Below, piece by piece: positions 40,946 to 49,159 of a stretch of 64,000 nucleotides of DNA. Under the pieces are notes generated by a model that had not been told where the DNA came from, made no database searches, and worked only from the letters and a program-made list of their open reading frames with translations. The position numbers and the translations under genes are program-made. Numbering within the stretch: position 1 is the stretch's first letter; the number at the start of each line of letters is the position of its first letter. Origin of the DNA: Chrysophaeum taylorii (Eukaryota; Sar; Pelagophyceae; Pelagomonadales; Pelagomonadaceae); NCBI GenBank assembly GCA_029834535.1, contig JAQMWT010000201.1, positions 37,014-101,013 on the forward strand. Direction: 5' to 3'.

Positions 40946-41916
40946 GCAAAAAGCTCAGCTAATCGTTCATTTCCGCTACGTCTCCGCTCGAGGTCCTCAC
41001 GAAGTCGACTTCGGGCTGTAGATCCGCGCTCAATAGTAACACGCTCGCCACGGTCCGGGGTCGTTGGACTCAACGGCGAAAAAATGGCAGTATCCGGAGG
41101 CACGTCAGGGGGCACGTCAGCGTACGTCGACTGCCTCGGCCTCTCTTAATTCACCTTCCTCGCGGCCTATCTGAGGGGCGGCGGGAAGAACTGGAGGAGA
41201 TTCTTCTTCACGCACGTCTGCGTTTATCTCCATACTGAATCAAAATATCGATCAAGAATCTCGAAACACGTCCGGATCCGATCACTCGAAGTAATGCACG
41301 TTGATTCCAACAACGCTACCTGTCGCTGTAAAAACAGCACTCGCGGAATTCCAATCCGCTGGCAATTCGAAAATGCCCGTGGGTAGCGATCCCACTCGCT
41401 AAGCAGCTTCCACCGTCCAGCTATACCAAAATCAATTCCCGGGAGAATGCGCTGCGATTTCCAACTCGCACGCGTGTTCGTCGCCACTCGGATCACACGA
41501 ACACGAACAACGTTCGCGTCTATTCTCAACGTAAACCGGTCCGCTGGAACTCCGTGTGCTTGATCAGGGCGCACGTACAAATCCGGACCACGTAATACAA
41601 TACGTACGGCAGCACTCGTTCGTCGGCGACCGATGTAGTCGCACGATCTCGTGTACTCCACCACGTATGGCGGCACTGAAAAAAAACCTTCCCGGCCCCT
41701 GGGTGACAAAGGGGGTACTCACCGACTCGTCCTAGACCTCACTGAACGAGGAAAACACGGACTCGGGGTCGGGTATGCTCGCCACACACCTTGCTCACGC
41801 CCACCAAGCTTCTCAACAAGATGGAGAGATGGTATATAATAGCAAGAATGCTACAAGAATACTGCAAGAATGCTTCTCACAAGAGAGAGGTATGATGTCA
41901 CTAGGAAGGTAGGGAA
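40946..41916 (-). mobile_element. gypsy 5' fragment: gag N-terminus, leader and truncated LTR
   Basis: It matches 18,660-19,600 of copy B at high identity. The minus frame 41,115-40,897 reads RGERVTIERGSTARSRLRED and ERRRSGNERLAELFAR (gag coiled coil). The leader (to 41,667) and the LTR start (TGGCGGCACTG at 41,668) follow. The LTR stops at about 41,916 after agggaa, about 50 bp short of its expected end. Confidence 0.8.
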
Positions 41917-42478
41917 GCTGACTCGCGACCGTATCCCGACTCGACCGGTCTTCTTTCTCCCGACGAAGCCGGCGGTCTTGCTCTCGACGAACCAGCCCCT
42001 GGTGAAACCGACACGCCGGACACCATCTCCAGCGCCCATCCGGCCCTCGCTCATCCGGTCTCCACACCCGTGTGGCCCGACACCAGCATCGACTCTGCTG
42101 TCGCCACCACGTGCGAGTCGCCCCTCTCCCAAGAGATTCGACTCGAGGGGGTGAAACCTGCATCATCGTCACACACAAGTAATGCACAAAACTCGCCTCT
42201 TAACGCTACTTGTACCGCCGTTTCCTCGAATGATCGCGCAGACGTTGCCCACGCGCACCCGGCTCCACCGAGCATATCCGAGTTCTCGCCACTTGAAGGC
42301 ATAACAGCTGACCTGTGCAACACCCGTGAGAAACAGCTCTTCAAGCTAGGCATCACCACTATGGCGGTTACTACTACTTTAGGTAGCGAAAGGTGTATGG
42401 TCAAATAGGCTAGGCTAATCCGGAGAAGCCACCCACACACTTTTATGCCGCTATAGATGGTGGAGGATATGAGACTTG
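41917..42478. other. unassigned sequence with a 112-codon open frame
   Basis: The frame 42,070-42,408 (+), MWPDTSIDSAVATTCESPLS ... TTTLGSERCMVK, has Ser/Thr/Ala-rich composition and no recognised domain. Its left edge is where the LTR fragment breaks off and its right edge is the LTR of copy C, so it is probably the inside of an older insertion. Confidence 0.35.
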
Positions 42479-42799
42479 TGGCCGCAAAAACGTTCCCAAC
42501 CCGGGGTGAAAGAGAGGGTACTCACCTACACTCCGGAGACCTCACTGCTCGAGGTCAATGCGGACTCGGGGTCGGTTACGCCGGCGCCACAACACTTGCT
42601 CACGCTCACCAAGCCTCGCAACTAGAGGCTGGAGAGTTGATTTATGATAGCAAGATACTCTCTTATCGAGAGAACAGGGTGACGTCAGTAGGATAAAATC
42701 CCATGACATCATAAGGAAAGCAAGAAAAAGGGGTTCCGTTGAACGGGTGTAAGCATTGAGAAGCGGGGTAAGCCTCAGCGGTCAGGAGTTACCGCCACA
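42479..42799 (-). repeat. 3' LTR of gypsy copy C
   Basis: 321 bp, TGGCCGCAAAA ... ACCGCCACA on the plus strand. It aligns to the copy B LTR along its length (tactcacc, gacctcactg, cggactcggggtcgg, ttgctcacgctcaccaagcc, ttccgttgaacgggt) with many changes. It is followed by the same PPT-like context (aggactcccct on the plus strand). Confidence 0.75.
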
Positions 42800-42829
42800 G
42801 GACTCCCCTAGTTAGAATGCGAGCTGCCC

Positions 42830-44553
42830 TCAGCGAGAGGTGCGACGAGAATCACGAGCCCTGGCTGAATGAGCATCTCGGGAACGGATTTTCTTGTAGA
42901 CGCGCTCGACGACGGGTTCGGGGACGCGTCCACTACGCAGAGTGAACTTGGGAATCAACACATCGATCTCGTGCGGAGCGAAGTCGGTGACACAGGGAGT
43001 GGTACTGCTATTGACCTTGGACTTGTCGGTGAAACTGCGACCGTCCACGTCCTTGTACTCCGGCTTGAGCTTGCGAGTAGAGAGATGTGAGGTGGGCTTG
43101 TAGTAGGAGACCTTGTCTTGCGGACCGAGGTCAGAGTAGAAATGCAGAGCTACTCGATCGTTCGCGTAATCATAAGGCTCATAAACTTCAGCCACGTAAA
43201 TCTTCTTGCGCCAATCGGACCGTTTGCGATCGGGGATCCGAAAGACAACGAACTTACCGTGCTTAAAATCGTCCCGAAAGGTTTCCTTGGGCTTAGGCAC
43301 GGCTCGATCGACCACTGGAGAAACCATCACAGGGGTGATCTGACTAACATGAACATCACGGCGTTCGGGCGGAGAGTCGAGAGACTCGATCTTGTAGGTG
43401 ACAGGAGACAGGCGTTCCACGATAATAAACGGGCCGCGCCATTCCGGTCGAAGCTTGTTCTGAAGAAAAGGAATGTAGAGCAAAACATGCGATCCCTCTT
43501 CATACTCAACATCAACATGGTCCGCATTGTAAGCGAGCCTTTGCTTCTGGAGAGCTTTCTTGCGAGCATCGTTCACCGTAGCGGTGTAGAACTTCAATTT
43601 CTCGCGGGTCTCTGACACAACATCAGAGCGAGTTTTCGGCAAACGTCGGGCGTCCAGATCCATGATCGTGTAATCAGTCGGCAGCAGCGGCTGTCGATTG
43701 AGGCGAAGCATGAACGGAGAAATCTGCGTACCCGGGATGAACTTGCGATTATAGCAGAGCGCGATATACTCTGCAAAAGCAGGCCAGTCCGTGATGTGCC
43801 GGTCCTGAAGGCACGCACGGAGAAAGGCCTTGATAAAGCGGCTGACCCGCTCAGCCGGATTCGCTTGAGCATGATGCGGAATTGTAGTGCTATACCGCTT
43901 GTTGAATAGCTGACAAAACTCTTCCATCAACTTGTTGACGAACTCTTTGCCATTGTCGGTGCGAATCATCAGAGGCAAGTACCCCTTGAGCAAGATATTC
44001 GCGACGAAAGACTCGAGGATCGCCTCAGCAGTCTTATGATGCAGCACGTCGAGAATCAGGGAATGAGAAAATGGATCGAAGAACACCATAAGATACGTCT
44101 CGGGGCCTGCACTGGGCAAGGTCCGAACAGATCCATGCAGAGGACGGCGCAGTCGCCGTTATACACCGGTTGCTGAAGAAGACCAGCTCTCTTGGGTTTT
44201 GGCGTGCGGGACTTCTTTCACACCAAACATCCAGCGATGTATCTGCCCGCTTCATTTGACATGTGGGGCCACCAAAAACGTTCAAGTGTCGATTGCACGG
44301 TACTGTCACGACCCATGTGACCACCAGTGAGAGGGGTATCATGCAAAAGTCGGATGGTGCGCTTCCGCAAGGTGCGGGGCGCGACTATCATTGGATGAAC
44401 ATCAGGTGCGACACGGTAGAGAACATGCTTCACAACTTGATAGCAAATGTTAACCTCTTGTCGGCGAACAGTATGCCCCTGAGCCATGCGATGGCGAATG
44501 TCTCCGCAAGTGGCGTCAGTGATCTGTTCCTTGGCAATCTCTTCCAAAGTCAA
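42830..44553 (-). pseudogene. pol: gypsy integrase and C-terminal tail (copy C)
   Basis: The frame 44,119-42,830 (429 codons) is the longest integrase frame in the window. It has TYLMVFFDPFSHSLILDVLH, RTDNGKEFVNKLMEEF, HAQANPAERVSRFIKAF, KLRPEWRGPFIIVERLSPVT and the complete reader-like tail (VVFRIP, 'DWRKKIYVAEVYEPYDY', VALHFYSDLGP) to a natural stop. The N-terminal frame (44,553-44,218) has HDTPLTGGHMGRDSTVQS and IAGCLV, but the final zinc-binding Cys codon TGT is TGA. A frameshift follows near 44,125 after CMDLFGP. The core is otherwise intact. Confidence 0.85.
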
Positions 44554-44572
44554 ATTATCCGGAATCTTGTGA

Positions 44573-44974
44573 TCCCTGCGATCACTAACCGTTGGTTGCG
44601 ATGGAGGACGGCGCCTAACACGCTTGCTCCCTGCGGCGGCCCCGGCCGTCCCGGAGTGAAACGGTGCCAGCTCGCCTCCCGGGCTGGCCGGTTAGCACCC
44701 GGAAAGTCCGCGCTGGGATGGGGTTCGCTCGGTTGGGCAGAACGCGACGGACAGGTCGATTGTTCGTGGGCCAACACGTCCGCGGCCTGCGACGCTTTTG
44801 CACGACCTCGCACAAGACCGCGCGCAGTGGCGGTCCACCATCAACAAGTCCGTTCTCGTCCCTCGCCTCTGCCCCAACTGCGCGATTTTCCTCTGTGATT
44901 CCGGATCGGCTCCTGCCGGTCCGGCCTGGCTCCCATGCTCGGGAGAGGTCTGAAGTTAGCTTAAGTTAGTTAGT
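44573..44974 (+). mobile_element. SINE-like insertion R2 (longest copy)
   Basis: From 44,664 it matches R1 (gctcgcctcccgggctggcc ... gaagttagcttaagttagttagt). A further 90 bp at the left (44,573-44,663, from gatccctgcgatcactaacc) are absent from R1 and may be the true 5' part of the repeat, or another insertion. It separates copy C from copy D. Confidence 0.65.
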
Positions 44975-45000
44975 GGCACAGTGATTCTTACTGTTCTCTA
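44975..45000 (+). repeat. 3' end of a copia-type LTR
   Basis: ggcacagtgattcttactgttctctag matches the last bases of the 58,606-58,789 LTR (gaggcaccgtgatttttactgttctctag). It is joined directly to the gypsy 3' region (ttagaatgcgagctgccct). It is a short scar of an earlier insertion or recombination. Confidence 0.55.
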
Positions 45001-46729
45001 GTTAGAATGCGAGCTGCCCTCAGCGAGAGGTGCGACGAGAATCACGAGCCTTGGCAGAATGAGCATCTCGGGAACGGATTTTCTTGTAGACGCGTTCGAC
45101 GACGGGTTCGGGCCGCGTCCACTATGCAGAGTGAACGTGGGCATCAACACATCTATGTTGTGCGGACGAAGTCGGCGTCGTCTTTGACTTCCACGAGTTT
45201 GAAAGATACGCGCCCAGGCCGTCCTTGGAAGCAACCGAACGGACCTGAAAGGGAAGATCGTAGTCCGGGTGATAGACTCCGCGAGAGTCCACCTAGGCTT
45301 CGATGATCGTATCCCACGACTTTTGGCACTCGGGCGTCCACTTGAACGGCACGCCCTCGAGACACAGTCGCCTCAACGGCTCTACAATCTTCGCATACTT
45401 CTTCACATATCGGCGGCAATAGTTGCTCATGCCGATGAAAGATCGAATCTGGGTCTTCGGAGACGAGTTCGGCAGCGTTCCGGGGATCGGCATCTGCTGC
45501 AACGCTTCTAACGTCTTAGGATTCGGCCTCAAGCATTCCGGAGTCGAAATGTGTCCCAGAAACTCGATTTTATCTTTGAGGAGGTGAAACTTCGCTGTTC
45601 GTCCACTGTATCCTCGGCATGCTACGTGGCACAGTACTTCAATCAAGACTTGTAAGTGACGGTTGAGGTCGTCCGATCCCATCATATATCGTCGACAAAC
45701 GCGACCAAGTCCTTATACATCCATTCCGACAAATCGCTGGCCATGTGCTTACAGAAAAAGAGCTCCTGCTCTTTTCACTCCCAGAGGCAAGCGCAAGAAA
45801 CTGTGGGCTCCGAGTGGGCTAACCATCGTGACGGCGTCCTGAGCGGCGGCGTCCAAACGCAGGTTGTGGTATCCCCATCGAATATCAATGCACGTCCGCC
45901 AACGGCGCATGGCAAGAAAGGCCAACGCGTCATCTTGGCGAATATTCGGCCAACTATCATTGACCAGCTGATCGTTGAGCTGACGTAAGTCGACTGCAGC
46001 ACGAAAAGCGTTCGACGTCCCGATCTCAGCTCCCTTCTTGGGCAGCATCAGCACCGGAAATCCCCACGGAGAGTTCGCCGGTCGGATGACTCCATCGCGG
46101 CACCACTCGGTGATCTGCTTTCTGAGACAATCGAGCTTCGCTGGCGTCAACCTGTTAGGCGTCATCTTGATCGGTCGTGGATTTGCGTCCTTAAATCGTA
46201 GAGAAACCGGCGGCGAGTCCACAGGTCTCATAATCGGGTCAAAAAAGGCCCACGCGCATTGTGCGCCGTGGCTTAGCATCATCTTCCCATCCTCATCCAG
46301 ATGCGGATTGTCGGGAATTCCCAGTTCTCGAACAACCTTCTCGACTTCTTCTTTCGTCGGAGTTTCGACTTTCATCGCTTCGTTGTCCTTGACGTGCTCC
46401 GGGGTCTGCGGCAGCGGCGCACCATCTGCATCGCGCGGCGCATCCTTCCACGGCACATTGGACTTTTCTTCGTATTTGAACCTCACTTCGGGATGGCTCT
46501 TGTTGATCTTTTCACCTTTGACGCGCACACTCGGTTCGCTCCTCACTTTCGGCTCCCGATCAGGTTCAGGATCCGGCGGAACGTCCAATTTTGGTTGTCG
46601 GGGGGGGGGCAGCAGAAGAAGCATGAGCCGTCCCGGCCGCATCTGTTGGAAGCGGAAGCAAAGGCACTTCTGGCGGTTTCCATTTGGTGCGATCCTGGAG
46701 ATCATCTTTTGACACCCACTTAACGACAC
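45001..46729 (-). pseudogene. pol: gypsy RT with RNase H start fused to tail (copy D)
   Basis: The frame 46,729-45,749 has the RT lead-in (VPWKDAPRDADGAPLPQTPE), MTPNRLTPAKLDCLRKQ, FRAAVDLRQLN, CIDIRWGYHNLRLD and FLRLPLGVKRAGALF. At the FVDD motif one base is missing (catcatatatcg against catcataatatcg in copy B), moving the frame to 45,685-45,293: MMGSDDLNRHLQVL, IEFLGHISTPECL, NYCRRYVKKYAKIVEPL. The RNase H start (SKDGLGAY region) is at about 45,200. At about 45,175 the sequence jumps to the polyprotein C-terminus, which ends at about 45,000. Confidence 0.8.
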
Positions 46730-46864
46730 GGGTACGCGTATTCAGCAGCGGAACCTGTACGTGACGAAGGGTGGTGTCGGTAATTCGCAGATACTGCTCA
46801 GAGGGTCGATCTGTATGGCTCAACGCGGTCGGCAGGATTTCCCCACTTCGGCGGAAACCTCGGG
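46566..46864 (-). pseudogene. post-methyltransferase segment (copy D)
   Basis: The frame 46,928-46,566 reads MASVVPPDTMGVLALDLHNS, then TRTRVVKWVSKDDLQDRTKW. It is homologous to the segments at 7,544-8,074 (copy A) and 13,953-14,200 (copy B). One frameshift separates it from the methyltransferase frame, with overlap to 46,928. Confidence 0.6.
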
Positions 46865-48712
46865 TCACGGAGTTATGCAGATCGAGGGCCAAAACCCCCA
46901 TAGTGTCTGGGGGCACGACAGACGCCAAGTGCTTGAACGAATCTGTCTTAGACAGGCCAGCCCAATCATGGTCCAGCGGCTCAAAGGCTGAGTGTCCGAG
47001 CGGTGCGGTCCTAAGCGAAGAGGAATTCGCGTAACGGTGTAAGCCGTATCCGTCGCGTCTCGGGACGAGCCTAGATTGTTCAGCTGGAGCAGGTGGCGTT
47101 CATCCGCATAACCTAATGCTGCAGCGAATTCTTGTTGCGTATTCGCACACGTTTTCGGAGCCTCTTGCAGGTGCAGCGCGCGACCGGAGACCAACAACCG
47201 CACGCGACAGTTCATCAAATTGGGCATAATGTCGTGAAAATTGACGACGTACACGTAGGGGCCTACACGCGCAATATAAGAGATGATCGATGCTTCTTGT
47301 TCAATCAGCCACATCATGAAGCCCGCCATTTTGCACAGCTTCATCGTCCAATGAGTGGCCGTCACTCCCTTGCCGACATCTCTGGACGTTAAATTGCAGA
47401 GTGCTGAATGAACACAGGGCGGGGACGCGATGCACATCGACGACGACCATTCTACGTCAGGCAAATAGCCTTTTATCAATCGGAGGGTCGTTTCATAGCG
47501 TCCGTAGAGCGTATGCTGAACCACAGGCACCTTAGGAAAATTCTTCTGATGAATCTTGTTGGCAGCTGCTGAAGAGTCAAGAGCAAGGACGACTCGAAAC
47601 GACGTCCCGCACAACTCGTTCGCTCGTTGCATCCCTAAAGTGCCTCCGGCGCCGCTGAATAGCATCACCACTTTGCGATACGTGATCGGCAGCCATTGGA
47701 CCTTTTCAACTATTCGGCGAATCTCGCATTCTGTAGCCTCTCGGCACTTCTTCTCCTCCTCGTCGGATCGTCGGTCGAAAGCGTCGTTACCGAGCGATTC
47801 CTGACGGGAGGTCACGTCCTTTTCGGCATACGGGGCCGCCTTTTGTACCGAGCTCAAAAGCATCGGCGCGGGGGCCGCTTCGCATTGCGTCATATGACTT
47901 GCGACCGAAACAGTGAACGACAGGTTGGCCTTGTCGTACTCGGCCTCACAGTCCTTCGTTAATTCTTCGACCGTAGCAACATTCAACTCGTCATCAAAAC
48001 GAATAATATCACCCAGAGCGAGTACTTCACCTTGAGTAATCACGGTCGGCACATCTTGGGTGGAGGAAATCGCCACTCGAGCGGCGGACTTGTCGTGATC
48101 CTCGGAAGATGAACACATTCCATCGACTACCCCGAGTTGCTCGTATCCAGGGGATGTAGCAACGAAAACTTGCCCGTCTTCCAAGGGCTCTGAAAGGGTA
48201 GCTGGCACGCAGTAAGTGCGCCCAGGCTCAACCTTCATCGTGCGCGCAGCGCAGGCCACCACTTCATGGGTAGCGCTGCTCGAAACGCGAGAAGGCATAA
48301 CGGTCGAGACTCCCCAAGTCGTCGAAGCTGCCGCTCGTTCTGGCGGTGGACTCTGGAGGTCTCTAATCGTACACAAGCGAGCGAAAACGCGATCCTCGAC
48401 CGTGTTCAGGCTGTGCTTCATCGCGGGGTGCTGGTGACCGTAAATCGGCACTACCACTGGGTTGCGCTCATCATAAGTTGATCTGAACGTCAGGATAGGG
48501 GAATCGACTCGTTGACCCTGCACCTTCAACCACTTGCGCCCATATGCGACTTGCGTGCGGAGAAACGCAATGCGATTGTGCGGGTAGTCCACCACGGCTC
48601 CCAGCACTCGAATATCGCGCGCTCCCAATAAAAATAAATGATTCGTATCGGCTACGATAGCAACCACTGGGACCGCCGCGTCGTCGCAAGAGCGACTCGC
48701 AACGCAACCCAT
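46865..48712 (-). CDS. protease C-terminus, linker and C5-cytosine methyltransferase-like protein (copy D)
   Basis: 615 uninterrupted codons, the best preserved version. Residues 14-45 are the protease end (VPVVAIVADTNHLFLLGARD). Residues 60-340 are the linker, including YDERNPVVVPIYGHQHPAMK, EPGRTYC, FVATSPGYEQLGVVDGMCSS and LALGDIIRFDDELN. The methyltransferase core runs 345-510: VVMLFSGAGGTLGMQRA (motif I, 348-364), VVLALDSSAAANKIHQKNF (motif II, Asp379), CIASPPCVHSALC (motif IV, Cys433), MMWLIEQEASII (Glu471 in the ENV position) and NCRVRLLVSG (motif VIII, Arg503, Arg505). A conserved C-terminal part follows (ALGYADERHLLQLNNLGSSR). The ATG at 48,712 is probably not the true start; the polyprotein would enter from the protease upstream. 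Confidence 0.83.
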   Translation of the reverse strand: MGCVASRSCDDAAVPVVAIVADTNHLFLLGARDIRVLGAVVDYPHNRIAFLRTQVAYGRKWLKVQGQRVDSPILTFRSTYDERNPVVVPIYGHQHPAMKHSLNTVEDRVFARLCTIRDLQSPPPERAAASTTWGVSTVMPSRVSSSATHEVVACAARTMKVEPGRTYCVPATLSEPLEDGQVFVATSPGYEQLGVVDGMCSSSEDHDKSAARVAISSTQDVPTVITQGEVLALGDIIRFDDELNVATVEELTKDCEAEYDKANLSFTVSVASHMTQCEAAPAPMLLSSVQKAAPYAEKDVTSRQESLGNDAFDRRSDEEEKKCREATECEIRRIVEKVQWLPITYRKVVMLFSGAGGTLGMQRANELCGTSFRVVLALDSSAAANKIHQKNFPKVPVVQHTLYGRYETTLRLIKGYLPDVEWSSSMCIASPPCVHSALCNLTSRDVGKGVTATHWTMKLCKMAGFMMWLIEQEASIISYIARVGPYVYVVNFHDIMPNLMNCRVRLLVSGRALHLQEAPKTCANTQQEFAAALGYADERHLLQLNNLGSSRDATDTAYTVTRIPLRLGPHRSDTQPLSRWTMIGLACLRQIRSSTWRLSCPQTLWGFWPSICITP

Positions 48713-48940
48713 TTGTAGATAGTCGCCTTGTTCAATCCCGACCCGTACAGGGTGCGCTCGACTGGGAGTTCGCCTTGGTCGAAGATTGTCTTATCCTTCG
48801 CCAGCTTGGCGACCATCTCGCGGCAAATATAAGAGACATCAGCCATTCCATCCACACCTATGGTCGTTGCGAACTTCGGCCCGTCTCGTCTTTTGTAAAT
48901 ATGCCCAACTATGAACGTAAGCGTGCCAGTATCCAAACAG
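48652..48940 (-). pseudogene. retropepsin catalytic half (copy D)
   Basis: MDTGTLTFIVGHIYKRRDGP holds an intact Asp-Thr-Gly. IGVDGMADVSYICREMVAKL and ERTLYGSGLNKATIYKWVAL follow. One frameshift near 48,690 joins it to the 615-codon frame. The N-terminal side is cut by the copia-type LTR. Confidence 0.75.
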
Positions 48941-48955
48941 CCGATGGTGACGAGG

Positions 48956-49137
48956 TAGAGAACAGTAATTACAACTGTGTTACCCTTCAGCAGAGTGAGA
49001 GCAGTGGTAGTCTGCCCTCGTCCTGTGCTCTAATAACGAGGACAGCACGGTGTGAATAACACAGCGTTTTTCTGAATTAAAAGTGTGCTAGAAGTAAGAG
49101 AGCTAACCCTATGATAGGGGGGTACTAACCCTAAATC
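48956..49137 (-). repeat. copia-type LTR (3' LTR of the minus-strand element)
   Basis: About 182 bp, the inverse of 52,755-52,935 with few differences (gatttagggttagtaccccc, acgctgtgttattcacaccg, tgctctcactctgctgaagg, actgttctcta). In minus orientation it follows agagatagaaaattt, a purine-rich stretch that also precedes the LTR at 58,606. Confidence 0.8.
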
Positions 49138-49159
49138 AAATTTTCTATCTCTACGCCCT

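Larger units (their letters stand above)
42479..44572 (-). mobile_element. Ty3/gypsy element, copy C (integrase half)
   Basis: 3' LTR plus integrase and tail, ending at 44,572 where the SINE-like R2 sequence begins (ggaatcttgt followed by gatccctgcg; copy B continues cgatgtactcttgg). Sequence identity to copies B and D is high. Everything 5' of the integrase is missing from this copy. Confidence 0.8.
45001..48955 (-). mobile_element. Ty3/gypsy element with methyltransferase, copy D (internally deleted, 5'-truncated)
   Basis: From the right: protease (to 48,940), linker and methyltransferase (one 615-codon frame), post-methyltransferase segment, RT, and the start of RNase H. The RNase H start is fused at about 45,175 to the last residues of the C-terminal tail (NIDVLMPTFTLHSGRGP). 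RNase H (most), integrase and most of the tail are deleted. At 48,956 the copia-type LTR cuts it off in the protease, so gag and the 5' LTR are missing. Confidence 0.85.
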
